DNA from: Oscillospiraceae bacterium
Lineage (GTDB): Bacteria; Bacillota; Clostridia; Christensenellales; QALW01
Reading direction: 5' to 3'
Length of the DNA stretch: 64,000 bases
Assembly (NCBI GenBank): GCA_022009755.1
Contig: CP091722.1
Location: forward strand, 1,434,001 to 1,498,000
Below are positions 16,832 through 25,388 of the stretch, piece by piece. Within the stretch, counting starts at the first letter, position 1. Each line of letters starts with the position of its first letter. Position numbers and translations under genes: made by a program. Below the pieces are notes generated by a model. It was not told where the DNA came from, searched no databases, and saw nothing but the letters and a program-made list of their open reading frames with translations.

Positions 16832-17794
16832 TTATGCCGTAACTATGGCGGCGTCCTCCTGCAGCGACAGCAGCTCCACCGCCTGATCCCTCAGCACGAA
16901 CTTCTGTATCTTGCCGCTTGCCGTCATGGGGAAGGCCTCCATAAAGCGTACATAGCGCGGCACCTTGTGGCGCGACATGCTGGCGCGGAAATAATCCTTT
17001 ACCTCTTCCTCCGTCATGCTCTGGCCGTCCTTGAGTATAACGCAGGCCATTACCTCCTCGCCGTACTGCTTGCTGGGCACGCCTATAACCTGCACATCCT
17101 TCACCTTGGGGTTTGTATAAAGGAAATCCTCCAGCTCCTTGGGATATATATTTTCCCCGCCGCGGATTATCATATCCTTCATGCGCCCGGTTATCTTGTA
17201 ATAGCCCTGCTCGTCCGCCACCGCAAGGTCGCCCAGATGCAGCCAGCCGTCCTTGTCGATAGCCATGGCGGTGGCCTCCGGCATCTTGTAGTAGCCCTTC
17301 ATTATGTTATAGCCCCGTGCGCAGAACTCGCCCACAACGCCCGGTCCCACCGTTTCGCCGGTGGCAGGGTCCACAATCTTGCACTCCACGCCCGGGAATG
17401 CGCGCCCCACCGTGTTCACGCGCCGCTCCACGGTATCCGTTGTGCTGGTAAGGGTGCAGCCGGGGCTGGCCTCCGTCTGCCCGAACACGATAATTATTTC
17501 CTTCATGCCCATTTTGTCTATAACATCCTGCATCACCTTCACCGGGCAGGGCGAACCCGCCATTATTCCGGTGCGCAGGCGCGCAAAGCTGTATTTATCA
17601 AAATCAGGATGCTCCAGCATCGCTATGAACATCGTGGGCACTCCGTGCACCGCAGTGCAGTTTCCGTCATTATGGCGTTCATCACCTTTGTGGGGGAATA
17701 CACCTCCACCGGCACCACCGAAGCAGCATGTGTTATGCACGCCATAAGCCCCAGCACCATGCCGAAGCAGTGGAAGAAGGGCACCGTTATGCAC
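16832..17794 (-). CDS. Acyl-CoA synthetase A, C-terminal part (frameshifted gene)
   Basis: This is the C-terminal part of an AMP-forming acyl-CoA synthetase reconstructed as 16832-18500, about 555 residues. From about position 17660 it encodes GVPTMFIAMLEHP, FGQTEASPG, the P-loop-proximal GWLHLGDLA, the hinge RMKDMIIRGGENIYPKE and the catalytic Lys region TASGKIQKF. All A-domain core motifs are intact once the frames are joined. Residues before TAVHGVPT in this frame are artefactual. The reconstructed product is similar to medium-chain fatty-acid or aryl-acid CoA ligases. Confidence 0.85.
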   Translation of the reverse strand: MHNGALLPLLRHGAGAYGVHNTCCFGGAGGGVFPHKGDERHNDGNCTAVHGVPTMFIAMLEHPDFDKYSFARLRTGIMAGSPCPVKVMQDVIDKMGMKEIIIVFGQTEASPGCTLTSTTDTVERRVNTVGRAFPGVECKIVDPATGETVGPGVVGEFCARGYNIMKGYYKMPEATAMAIDKDGWLHLGDLAVADEQGYYKITGRMKDMIIRGGENIYPKELEDFLYTNPKVKDVQVIGVPSKQYGEEVMACVILKDGQSMTEEEVKDYFRASMSRHKVPRYVRFMEAFPMTASGKIQKFVLRDQAVELLSLQEDAAIVTA

Positions 17795-18369
17795 AGCCTG
17801 TCCTCCTTGGAGAAATTCATGCCGTCGCCGATAGCCTTGCCGTTATTGAGAATGTTGAAATGCGTAAGCATGACGCCCTTGGGGAAGCCCGTAGTGCCGC
17901 TTGTATACTGCATGTTCACAACATCCTGACAGTCAAGCCCCGCCGTAAGCTCACGATAGGCGGCATCGGGATAGCTTTCCGCAAGGGAATAAAGGTCGTT
18001 CCAATTCACCATGCCCGCCGGGCACTCGCCCTTTCCTGCGTATACCACTGTTTTAAGGCAGGGCAGCATGGGATTGTTAAGCTCGCCGGGCCGACTTGTT
18101 TTAAGCGTGGGGCACAGCTTGTTTATGGATTCCACATAGTCGTTGTTCTTTGTGCCGTCTATCATAACCAGCAGGTTAGTGTCGCTCTGGCGCAGCAGGT
18201 ATTCCAGCTCAAACACCTTGTAATTGGTGTTTACCGTAACCAGCACCCCGCCCATTTGGCCGCCGCAAAAAATGTCAGCAGCCATTGCGGTACATTTGTC
18301 GCCCATATGGCAATATGATCGCCCTTTTTTATCCCCAAAGCCAAAAACGCCTTGGCAATAACATCGCAT
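17623..18369 (-). CDS. Acyl-CoA synthetase A, central part
   Basis: This is the middle segment, carrying the AMP-binding signature MQYTSGTTGFPKGV and PFFHCFGMVLG. It is joined to the upstream fragment at about 18246-18249 (a G4 run that should be G5, giving KWAGVLVTVNTNYK). It joins the downstream fragment at about 17661-17663 (one extra A restores TENCTAVHGVPTMF). The residues at its two ends are out of frame. Confidence 0.8.
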   Translation of the reverse strand: MRCYCQGVFGFGDKKGRSYCHMGDKCTAMAADIFCGGQMGGVLVTVNTNYKVFELEYLLRQSDTNLLVMIDGTKNNDYVESINKLCPTLKTSRPGELNNPMLPCLKTVVYAGKGECPAGMVNWNDLYSLAESYPDAAYRELTAGLDCQDVVNMQYTSGTTGFPKGVMLTHFNILNNGKAIGDGMNFSKEDRLCITVPFFHCFGMVLGLMACITHAASVVPVEVYSPTKVMNAIMTETALRCTECPRCS

Positions 18370-18500
18370 TCCTCATTGAATTCCTTCCAGGAACGCTTAT
18401 AATCGCGGTCGGTATAGGTAACGGCGTTGCGCTGGGGATAATCCTGCGCCAGCTGCTCCAATACCTGCCCCAGTGTTTTATGAATGAATTCCGGTTCCAT
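18231..18500 (-). CDS. Acyl-CoA synthetase A, N-terminal part
   Basis: This holds the true start of the enzyme (ATG at 18500) and the N-terminal subdomain, including TLGQVLEQLAQDYPQRNAVTY and GIKKGDHIAIWATNVPQW. It stops out of frame shortly after FFAAAKWAG. Confidence 0.8.
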   Translation of the reverse strand: MEPEFIHKTLGQVLEQLAQDYPQRNAVTYTDRDYKRSWKEFNEECDVIAKAFLALGIKKGDHIAIWATNVPQWLLTFFAAAKWAGCWLR

Positions 18501-18556
18501 AGTATGCTCCTTAAGCGAAAATATCCTCCCCCGGCTCCCGTTTTGCCTTGCCCGCG

Positions 18557-18590
18557 CCCGCAGACAGACACCCGCAGACAGACACCCGCA
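18557..18590. repeat. 14-bp tandem repeat
   Basis: CCCGCAGACAGACA occurs twice in a row (18557-18570, 18571-18584), followed by a partial third copy. It lies in the leader region of acyl-CoA synthetase A. Confidence 0.8.
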
Positions 18591-18714
18591 AACATTTTTG
18601 AAAAACCGCCGGGTTTTTAATTGTGTGTTTTTGCGATTATATTTGCTTCGCGCCTTTTCCGGCAGGGAAGCGCCTTTTTAACATCCCTTGCCTTTTATAT
18701 TCCGGTGATTTTTA

Positions 18715-19055
18715 TCATGTTCCGGTGATAATACCCGTGCCCGATGACGCCGCCGAGCTTATAACGATAATTATTGCCGCAGCCGCCCCCAGTGCAAACC
18801 CGGCAAAGGCCCCGCTTGCCCGATAGTCCGGCTTTGCTTCTCCGCGCTGCGGTGCCGGCAATGCACCAGAAAAACCGCCGTTGCAATAAGCGCGCATACC
18901 CCGGCATTTATGGCAAACGCCGCCCTTATATTCCCGCCTATTGCATACAGCACCGCCAGCAGCATGGGGCAAAGCCCGCTTGCCACGCCCAGATTCAGCC
19001 CCGCCAGCATATAGGCGGCAAATTTTATCACCTTTTTGAACATATCTATCCTCAT
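18715..19055 (-). CDS. Small three-helix membrane protein (frameshifted)
   Basis: The reading frame starting at 19055 encodes two hydrophobic helices (FAAYMLAGLNLGVASGL... and AFAINAGVCALIATAVFLV). It then leaves frame near 18850 where the adjacent frame continues with GEAKPDYRASGAFAGFALG and a third hydrophobic helix ending near 18715. A single missing base explains this. The reconstructed protein has about 113 residues. Family unknown; it sits between two acyl-CoA synthetase genes and is probably co-transcribed with them. Confidence 0.5.
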
Positions 19056-19167
19056 CTCTTTGCTTTGATGCTTTAATTATACCACCAAAGCGTCCAAATC
19101 ACAACCGCCCCGATAACACCGGCCGGCGCGCTCCGCAACGCTTTTATGCGCCGTTTGTCCGCTTTAT

Positions 19168-20823
19168 TTATTTGTCGTTTTCCCTTATTTCCACCCTGCG
19201 GATCTTTCCGCTTATGGTCTTGGGCAGCTCCTCCACAAATTCCACTATGCGCGGATATTTATACGGCGCCGTGGTATGCTTCACATGATCCTGAAGCTCC
19301 TTCTTCAGCTCCTCGGAGGGCTCATATCCCTTTGCCAGTATAACGGTAGCCTTTACCACCTGCCCGCGCACGGGATCCGGCACGCCGGTTATGGCGCACT
19401 CCAGCACCGCCGGATGCTCAATAAGCGCGCTTTCCACCTCAAAGGGCCCTATGCGGTAGCCGGAGCTTTTTATAACATCGTCCGTTCTGCCCACAAACCA
19501 GAAATACCCGTGCTCGTCCTCCCACGCCGTGTCCCCGGTGTGATAATATCCGTCGTGCCACGCCGCCTGCGTAAGCTCCTCGTCCCTGTAATAGCCCTTG
19601 AACATGCCCACGGGCTTGTTATCCCGCTGTGCGCGGATGCATATCTCGCCCACAGCGCCCCGTTCCGCCGGCTGCCCGTTTTCATCAAGCAGCACCACAT
19701 CGTACCCCGGCGACGGCCGTCCCATGGAGCCGTGACGCACCTCCATCCACGGGAAGGTGGCAAGGGTAAGCGTGGTTTCGGTCTGCCCGTAGCCCTCACG
19801 CAGTATTATGCCCGTTACCGCGCGGAACTGCTCCATTATCTCCGGATTCAGCGGCTCCCCCGCATTTGTGCACTGCTTCAGAGAGGACAGATCATACGAC
19901 GCCATATCCTCCTTTACAAGGAAGCGGTATATCGTGGGCGGCGCGCAGAAGGTGGTAACATGATAATCCTGCATTATCTTAAGCAGATCGCACGGCACGA
20001 ATTTATCAAAATCATATACCATTATGCAGGTCTCCGCCATCCACTGACCGTACAGCTTTCCCCATGCCGCCTTGCCCCAGCCGGTGTCGGACACCGTAAG
20101 GTGCAGCCCGTCGGGATCCACCCGGTGCCAGAACGCCGCCGTTACCACATGGCTGAGCGCATAGAGATAATCGTGCGCCACCATCTTGGGCATGCCCGTC
20201 GTGCCGGAGGTAAAATATATAAGCATGGTTTCATCGGCACGGGTGGGCACGCGGGTAAAATGCTCGCTTGCTTCCTCCACACCCTTGTGGAAATCCACCC
20301 ATCCCGGCTTGCGCGCAACATCCGTGGTTATAAGCAGCTTAAGCGTAGGGCAGGCAGGCGCCGCCTCGTCCACACGCTTGGATATATCGCCGTCCGCCGT
20401 GCACACAACGGCCTTCACCGACGCCCGGTTGCAGCGGTACACAATGTCCTTGGGCGTAAGGAGATTGCTGGCCGGTATCGCCACCGCCCCCAGCTTGTGC
20501 AGGGCAAGTATCGTCCACCAGTATTCATAATGCCGCTTTAATATCAGCATAACCGTGTCGCCCTTGCCTATGCCCTTTGATGCCAGAAAATTTGCCGTCT
20601 TATCGGAATAATACTTAAGCTGCTTAAAGGTAAAATCGTGCTTTTCCCCCACGGTGTTTACCCATCGCATAGCCACCTTGTCCGGCTTTTCCTGCGCAAG
20701 AACATCCATGCAGTCATATGCAAAATTGAAATCCTCGGTGGGATGCATTTTGAAATTCGCCTTGAAATCCTCATAGGAGGAGAATTCCTCAAAGGAGGAA
20801 CAGTATCTTTCGTAAAGTGCCAT
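19168..20823 (-). CDS. Acyl-CoA synthetase B (AMP-forming, MACS-like)
   Basis: The 551-residue enzyme activates a carboxylic acid to its CoA thioester via an acyl-AMP. Signature motifs are LIYFTSGTTGMPKMVAH (AMP binding), DTGWGKAAWGKLYGQW (typical of acetyl-CoA synthetase-like and medium-chain synthetases), REGYGQTETTL, YYHTGDTAWEDE, GRTDDVIKSSGYRIGP and the catalytic Lys in KTISGKIRRVEI. The substrate is not predictable, but an XRE-cupin regulator directly upstream is a frequent partner of aryl- or branched-acyl-CoA ligases in Clostridia. The frame is intact. Transcription probably starts upstream of the regulator. Confidence 0.92.
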   Translation of the reverse strand: MALYERYCSSFEEFSSYEDFKANFKMHPTEDFNFAYDCMDVLAQEKPDKVAMRWVNTVGEKHDFTFKQLKYYSDKTANFLASKGIGKGDTVMLILKRHYEYWWTILALHKLGAVAIPASNLLTPKDIVYRCNRASVKAVVCTADGDISKRVDEAAPACPTLKLLITTDVARKPGWVDFHKGVEEASEHFTRVPTRADETMLIYFTSGTTGMPKMVAHDYLYALSHVVTAAFWHRVDPDGLHLTVSDTGWGKAAWGKLYGQWMAETCIMVYDFDKFVPCDLLKIMQDYHVTTFCAPPTIYRFLVKEDMASYDLSSLKQCTNAGEPLNPEIMEQFRAVTGIILREGYGQTETTLTLATFPWMEVRHGSMGRPSPGYDVVLLDENGQPAERGAVGEICIRAQRDNKPVGMFKGYYRDEELTQAAWHDGYYHTGDTAWEDEHGYFWFVGRTDDVIKSSGYRIGPFEVESALIEHPAVLECAITGVPDPVRGQVVKATVILAKGYEPSEELKKELQDHVKHTTAPYKYPRIVEFVEELPKTISGKIRRVEIRENDK

Positions 20824-20989
20824 AGCGGCGCGTCCTTTCCGGGCCTTCTGCCCCGTGTTTCCGTTTTTTTGTTTTATATGCTTTGCAATATTAGCGATTC
20901 TGCAAACAACTCAACTTAATATAAGCAGCTTTTTAATATAAACAGCTTAATAATAAATATCAAACCGTAAAATACATAAGCCGATGCTT

Positions 20990-21049
20990 CGCTGTTTTAT
21001 TCGTTGTTTTATTCGCTGTTTTATTTGCCGTTTTATTCGCTATTTTATA
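20990..21049. repeat. Five 12-bp tandem repeats at the end of the regulator gene
   Basis: CGCTGTTTTATT recurs in five near-identical tandem units, the last of which overlaps the final codons and stop codon of the XRE-cupin gene. Variants are CGTTGTTTTATT, TGCCGTTTTATT and CGCTATTTTATA. Confidence 0.8.
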
Positions 21050-21597
21050 ATCACCGTTATGAATTTGCACTCGTCGCACTCCACCGCGTACATATCATGC
21101 GGGCGCGTGCAGTCGTAATACACCGAATCCCCCTCGTGCAGCACCGTGGTAAAATCGCCAAGCCTGAACAGCAGCGTGCCCGATACGATATACATGAATT
21201 CCTGACTTTCATGGCTGTTGGGAATTCGCTGCCCCGGCTTGCAGTCGCTGCGCACCGTCACAAAAAACGGGTCCGCCTTTCTGCCCTTGAAATTAAAGGC
21301 AAGATGGGAATGCTCATAGTCCTTGCGCCGTTCATACCGCAAGCCCTTGCCCGCGCGAACCACGGCGGCAAAATCCAGCTTGGGCATATCCCCGGTAAGC
21401 AGCTCCGCCATCTCTACACCCAGTATTCCGCTTGCCTTGTAGAGAAACGAAAAGGAAAAGTCCTGCTCGCCGTTCTCGTAGGAGATGTATTCCTCACTGC
21501 TCATCCCCATTTTCTGTGCCATTTCCTCCTGCGATATACCTCTGATCTCCCGCATGTCGCTTATTCGCAGTGCAATAAGCCTGATCTCTTCATTCAT
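21040..21597 (-). CDS. XRE-family regulator with C-terminal cupin domain
   Basis: Residues 10-65 form a helix-turn-helix of the XRE type (MREIRGISQEEMAQKMGMSSEEYISYENGE). Residues 110-185 form a cupin sensor (IPNSHESQEFMYIVSGTLLFRL, HEGDSVYYDCTRPHDMYAV). Such regulators bind a small ligand and control neighbouring genes, here most likely the two downstream acyl-CoA synthetases. AGGGAG precedes the start. The 218-nt stretch between it and the upstream T-box terminator contains two 15-bp tandem repeats (21683-21712) and no gene. Confidence 0.9.
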   Translation of the reverse strand: MNEEIRLIALRISDMREIRGISQEEMAQKMGMSSEEYISYENGEQDFSFSFLYKASGILGVEMAELLTGDMPKLDFAAVVRAGKGLRYERRKDYEHSHLAFNFKGRKADPFFVTVRSDCKPGQRIPNSHESQEFMYIVSGTLLFRLGDFTTVLHEGDSVYYDCTRPHDMYAVECDECKFITVIIK

Positions 21598-21814
21598 ATT
21601 TCTCCCTTTCCGCGCAGGCTCCGGCCGCGCTTTGTGTTGCTGTTGTATTTTACATACTGTTTTTGTGTGCTTCCGCTTTGTGCGCTTTTTATTTGCGCGC
21701 TTTTTATTTGTGTGATTCTGTTTGCGTCCTGTTTTTCGCGCTTCTGTTTTACCGCACCCGTGTTTTATACGCCCCCAGGCCTTAAATTTATCACCTTAAG
21801 CAAGGGGCGATAAA

Positions 21815-22080
21815 AACAAAAAAGCTCCGTCTCGCTTGAGACGGGGCATATTCCCGCGGTACCACTCAAATTGACCGTAAAACGGTCCTCTCTCCGGGCT
21901 CTGACAAGCCCTGACCCGTAACGGAGTCCTCCGTATCCGCTTACGGCGCTGCTTTGGGCGGATATGCTGTGAAAGTGATGGATCCTCGTTTCAGGCGCTG
22001 CCGGGCTCACACCGTGCTCCGGCTCTCTGAAAGCTCCCTTTTAAGCGGGACCGTCTTTCATTATCGCATTTATTGTGATT
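21815..22080 (-). ncRNA. T-box leader (tRNA-sensing riboswitch)
   Basis: On the minus strand the antiterminator bulge AGTGGTACCGCGG (21854-21866) is the invariant T-box. It is followed by a terminator GCCCCGTCTC-loop-GAGACGGAGC with a T-run (21820-21847). The 5' domain shows AGAGAGCCGG and GGTGTGAGCCCGG, and stem I closes with TGAAAG pairing CTTTCA. The specifier loop reads GAGGATCCATCA, so TCC (Ser) and ATC (Ile) are both possible. The next gene downstream is the XRE-cupin regulator, which is not a usual T-box target. Confidence 0.9.
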
Positions 22081-22159
22081 TATTAACTTTTACGAAGCTT
22101 TGCGCTGTCATCGGCGGCATATACGGCATACAAACCTGTCTAACCGCTGATTTATCCTG

Positions 22160-22198
22160 ATTCTAACACCGCGCGTTATGTTTGTCAACCGTTTTTGC
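22160..22198 (-). promoter_or_regulatory. Promoter of the T-box transcript
   Basis: On the minus strand TTGACA (22193-22198) and TAGAAT (22160-22165) have optimal spacing and lie about 80 nt before the T-box body, right after tadA. Confidence 0.8.
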
Positions 22199-22208
22199 CG
22201 GCTGCACA

Positions 22209-22937
22209 TTATCCGCTTTTTGTTTTTTCGCCTTTTTGTTTTTTGCCTTCCCGGCTTTTTGCTTCTTCTCCGGCTGCGGCGGGCGGACCCACGCGGCCGG
22301 GCTGCGCCCTCTGCCGGCCTCCGGCCGCCCCAAGCTCCCTTGCGGGCGCTTCGGCCGCGTTTTGCGCCCCGGCTTTTTCGTTCTCTCCGATGCCCTGTTC
22401 CGCCGCCGCAGGCTCGCCTTCCTGCCGCCCCCTTCGTTTTGCCTCCGTTATACGCTTTGCCCGGAAAAACTCTTTAAGAAGGGCCGCGCACTCCGTTTCC
22501 AGCACGCCGCCCTTTACCTCCGGCCTGTGGCAGAAGCACCCCGTAATATCGGTCACGCCGCCGCAGGCTCCTCCCTTGCCGTCATAAGCCCCGAACACTA
22601 TCCGCTTTATGCGCGCATTCACACACGCCCCGGCGCACATGGCGCAGGGCTCCAGCGTCACATACAGCTCGCAGTCGTGCAGGTTCCAGCCGCCAAGGCG
22701 CTTTGCCGCCCGGCGCAGGGCGTTTATCTCCGCATGCCCCGAGGGATCGTGCGCGCCCTCCCGCGTGTTTCCGCACCGTGCAAGCACTCTGCCTTCCTTA
22801 ACAACCACGGCGCCCACCGGCACCTCATCCCTTGCGGCGCATCTTTTTGCCGCCGCAAGGGCTATGCGCATGTAATATTCCTCCGTCTGCGCCGCGTCCT
22901 TTTCCCCGCAGGCCTCTTTATTTGTGATACGGCTCAT
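22209..22937 (-). CDS. tadA: tRNA adenosine-34 deaminase with a long low-complexity tail
   Basis: TadA converts A34 to inosine in tRNA-Arg(ACG). The catalytic core (residues about 18-165) has the zinc site HAEINAL with the proton-shuttling Glu and PCAMCAGA with the two Cys ligands, and VFGAYDGKGGACGG. The remaining roughly 75 residues are an unusual Ala/Gly/Glu/Lys-rich, probably disordered extension; typical TadA ends near 150-160 residues. The start overlaps the end of rlmH by 20 nt, indicating translational coupling. Confidence 0.93.
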   Translation of the reverse strand: MSRITNKEACGEKDAAQTEEYYMRIALAAAKRCAARDEVPVGAVVVKEGRVLARCGNTREGAHDPSGHAEINALRRAAKRLGGWNLHDCELYVTLEPCAMCAGACVNARIKRIVFGAYDGKGGACGGVTDITGCFCHRPEVKGGVLETECAALLKEFFRAKRITEAKRRGRQEGEPAAAEQGIGENEKAGAQNAAEAPARELGAAGGRQRAQPGRVGPPAAAGEEAKSREGKKQKGEKTKSG

Positions 22938-23397
22938 TTGCGTTTATCTTAAACCCCCTGTAAAGCTGCTCCAGCAGTATAAGCCTTGCCATATTGTGCG
23001 TAAAGGTCAGCTCGGAAAGGCACCACTTGGCATCGGCTCGGTTCAGCACCTGCTGCGAAAGCCCCAGCGACCCGCCTATTACAAATGTAATCCTTTCCCC
23101 CGCATCGCAATACCCCGCCAGCTCCTTTGCAAGGCCGGGGCTTGTCATCCTTTTGCCCGCAAGGTCAAGGGCAATCACCTTCTCCCTGTCCGCAATGCGG
23201 CCAAGCAGCCTTTCCCCCTCCTTTGCGCGCACCGCCGCCTCCGCCGAGACCGAGGCGTGCGCCGGAGCTTTTTCGTCCGGCACCTCAATTATCTCCGTTT
23301 TGCAGAATCTTCCCAGCCGCTTCAGATATTCCTGCTGCGCCTGCCGGAAAAAGCTCTCCGTCATGCTTCCCACACAAACAATTCTTATCTTAACCAT
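22918..23397 (-). CDS. rlmH: 23S rRNA pseudouridine-1915 N3-methyltransferase
   Basis: RlmH is a SPOUT methyltransferase acting on Psi1915 of 23S rRNA in assembled 70S ribosomes. The 159-residue product has the SAM knot FVIGGSLGLS and the conserved C-terminus YRGFKINANEPYHK. I chose the ATG at 23397 (MVKIRIVCVG) because it gives the standard length; upstream in-frame codons lack family similarity. Confidence 0.95.
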   Translation of the reverse strand: MVKIRIVCVGSMTESFFRQAQQEYLKRLGRFCKTEIIEVPDEKAPAHASVSAEAAVRAKEGERLLGRIADREKVIALDLAGKRMTSPGLAKELAGYCDAGERITFVIGGSLGLSQQVLNRADAKWCLSELTFTHNMARLILLEQLYRGFKINANEPYHK

Positions 23398-23538
23398 GAT
23401 GCAGTAAAATCCAATAATATCATTCCCGCTTCCGCTGCAATAAACAGCCCCAGCGCAATATACCCAAGCGCCGGACGCTTTCCCGCCCGCTGTGCTCTGC
23501 CGCCGCGCCCCGTGACGGGATCCCACGGCCGTACGGAG

Positions 23539-24465
23539 TCAAGATACCCCTGCAAACCCCGGCATAAGCTCCGCCGGCTTGTCGCTGCCGGTTAAACGCC
23601 GGTTTCTCCTGCGCGTATAATATATGTATCCGAACAGCCCCGCCGCCAGCAGCGCCCCGCCCAGCACTATCCATATTCCCATGGAAAACAGCTGCTCCGC
23701 AGGCGTATATTCCGCCGCTTCCTCTGCGTTGTCCGGCATGTTTGTAAGCAGCATGGCAACAAAATTGTTGGCAAAGTGCAGCAGCATCGAGGGCACCAGC
23801 GAGTCTGCCTCAAGATCCGCCACCGCAAGTATCACGCCGAAAATAAAGGCAAAGAATACCTGCTGCAGATTGCCGTGCATTATTCCGAACAGCATTGCCG
23901 ACATCAGCACCGCCGTTTTGGGCGAAAACCTCTCAAAGGAACGCATTACCATCCCGCGGAAAAAAACCTCCTCGCAAAACGCCGGCAGCAGCCCGTAAAG
24001 CAGCGAAGCAAATATAAGCTGCGGCAGGGTGGAAACAGTAAAGGAATCCCCCGCCGGCTTATAGCCTATCTGCTCAAGCAATGTCACAAACAGGCTGTTT
24101 GCCCCGTTTGCAAAAAAGAACGCCCCCGCAGCCACAGGCAGCAGCAACAGCACCTGCACGCCGTTTATCCCCCTGCGCAGCCGCATGGAGGCGGTAAAAT
24201 CGCAGCCCGATATCTGCATGCATATAAGCACCGGCGCAAGCATGCACACCGCTTGGCTTACAAGTATGTTTATCATGTTAAAGCCGTAATCGCTTTGAAG
24301 CTCCGGCTTGCAGGCGCACAGAAAGCTCAGTACAAGGGAAAATGTAAAAAACAGCCCCATAAACAGCAAAAGCGCGCCGCCGCTCACCGCAAGAGACGGA
24401 AACCGCTTGTTTGCCGCCGCCGGCTCCATAGTATATTCGGGTGCCTTTTCCGCTTTATCCCGCAT
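23539..24465 (-). CDS. CPBP-family intramembrane metalloprotease
   Basis: This is a polytopic membrane protein with the three Abi/CPBP motifs: EEVFFRG (catalytic Glu pair and Arg), FGIMHGN and LLHFANNFVA. There are about eight hydrophobic segments. Homologues include CAAX-type proteases and bacteriocin self-immunity proteins; the substrate here is unknown. AAGGAG precedes the start. Downstream of the stop, another frame carries a short hydrophobic stretch (LGYIALGLFIAAEAGM, about 23395-23470), which may be a lost C-terminal helix. I cannot prove it. Confidence 0.88.
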   Translation of the reverse strand: MRDKAEKAPEYTMEPAAANKRFPSLAVSGGALLLFMGLFFTFSLVLSFLCACKPELQSDYGFNMINILVSQAVCMLAPVLICMQISGCDFTASMRLRRGINGVQVLLLLPVAAGAFFFANGANSLFVTLLEQIGYKPAGDSFTVSTLPQLIFASLLYGLLPAFCEEVFFRGMVMRSFERFSPKTAVLMSAMLFGIMHGNLQQVFFAFIFGVILAVADLEADSLVPSMLLHFANNFVAMLLTNMPDNAEEAAEYTPAEQLFSMGIWIVLGGALLAAGLFGYIYYTRRRNRRLTGSDKPAELMPGFAGVS

Positions 24466-24542
24466 GCTCTTCTCTCCTTTTTCCGTCCCGGCAGGCCCGC
24501 TTTGCGCCCGCCGTCCGCTTTATTTGTATCCCGTTTTATTTT

Positions 24543-25331
24543 TTATTTTATGTATGACATTTCCGGCTTCATATCCCTGTATATCGCCAAATACTTCATC
24601 CCGGAGGACAGCAGCAGCTGCCGCGTCTGCTCAAAGCCCTCGCACAGCCTGCGCACCGCATGCGCGTCCGACCCAAGGGTGATTATCTCTCCGCCAAGCT
24701 CCTTATAGCGGCGCAGCACGCTCATGCACGCCATGGTGTCCCCGCTTGTACGCAGGGAGGAGGTATTCACCTCCAGCCCCTTGCCCAGATATATCACCCG
24801 CATAAGTATCGCATCGTACAAATCGGGAAATTCCCGCCACTGCATCACCTGAAGGGGGTAGGGTGCATGCCTGTATATATACCCCAGGTGTCCCACCACG
24901 GAATAATCGTAGCAGGCGTCCAGCGATTCATACACCGTCTCCAGATACCGCCTGTACGCCTCCTCTCGGCTTTTGTTTTCAAAAAATTCCGGATAGTACG
25001 GGTCCTGCCCGTCCACAACATGCACGGAGTTTATTACATAATCCAGCTTCATGCCGCCCAGCAGCCGCGCGGTCTCCTGCTGCGCCGAAGCCGTATATCC
25101 CGCCTCAATGCCCCGGAAAACATTATACCCCTTTTCCCGCAGCCTCTCCTGCTGCGCCGCAGAAAGCATCACGCCCTCGCGGTTCTCAAAGCGCCTGTCC
25201 GGATAATCAATATCCAGATGATCCGTTATGCATATCCCGTCGCAGCCTATTATCTCCGCCCTGCGGCAGTATTCCTCCGCCGAGCTCTGCCCGTCCGGGC
25301 TGAAGGTGGTATGAATGTGAAAATCGTACAT
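24543..25331 (-). CDS. PHP-domain phosphatase, histidinol-phosphatase-like
   Basis: The PHP metal-binding motifs are all present: DFHIHTTFSPDG at the N-terminus, ITDHLDIDYP, RGIEAGY, VINSVHVVD, VVGHLGYI and TLGSDAH near the C-terminus. The 262-residue length fits HisK/HisJ-type histidinol phosphatases, which hydrolyse L-histidinol phosphate. No other histidine genes are near, so a different phosphoester substrate is possible. It lies between a CPBP protease and two signal peptidases on the same strand. Confidence 0.85.
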   Translation of the reverse strand: MYDFHIHTTFSPDGQSSAEEYCRRAEIIGCDGICITDHLDIDYPDRRFENREGVMLSAAQQERLREKGYNVFRGIEAGYTASAQQETARLLGGMKLDYVINSVHVVDGQDPYYPEFFENKSREEAYRRYLETVYESLDACYDYSVVGHLGYIYRHAPYPLQVMQWREFPDLYDAILMRVIYLGKGLEVNTSSLRTSGDTMACMSVLRRYKELGGEIITLGSDAHAVRRLCEGFEQTRQLLLSSGMKYLAIYRDMKPEMSYIK

Positions 25332-25388
25332 CTGCTCTGCCTCTTTCCGGCTTTTTTACGGGTTTGATACCGTATTGCCGCCGCGCCG

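Noticed and set aside
19276..20541. 421-codon open frame opposite acyl-CoA synthetase B
   Set aside because: Antisense shadow without ribosome binding site or recognisable domain.
20990..21049. CRISPR-like repeat array
   Set aside because: The units are 12 bp in direct tandem without spacers and no cas genes are present.
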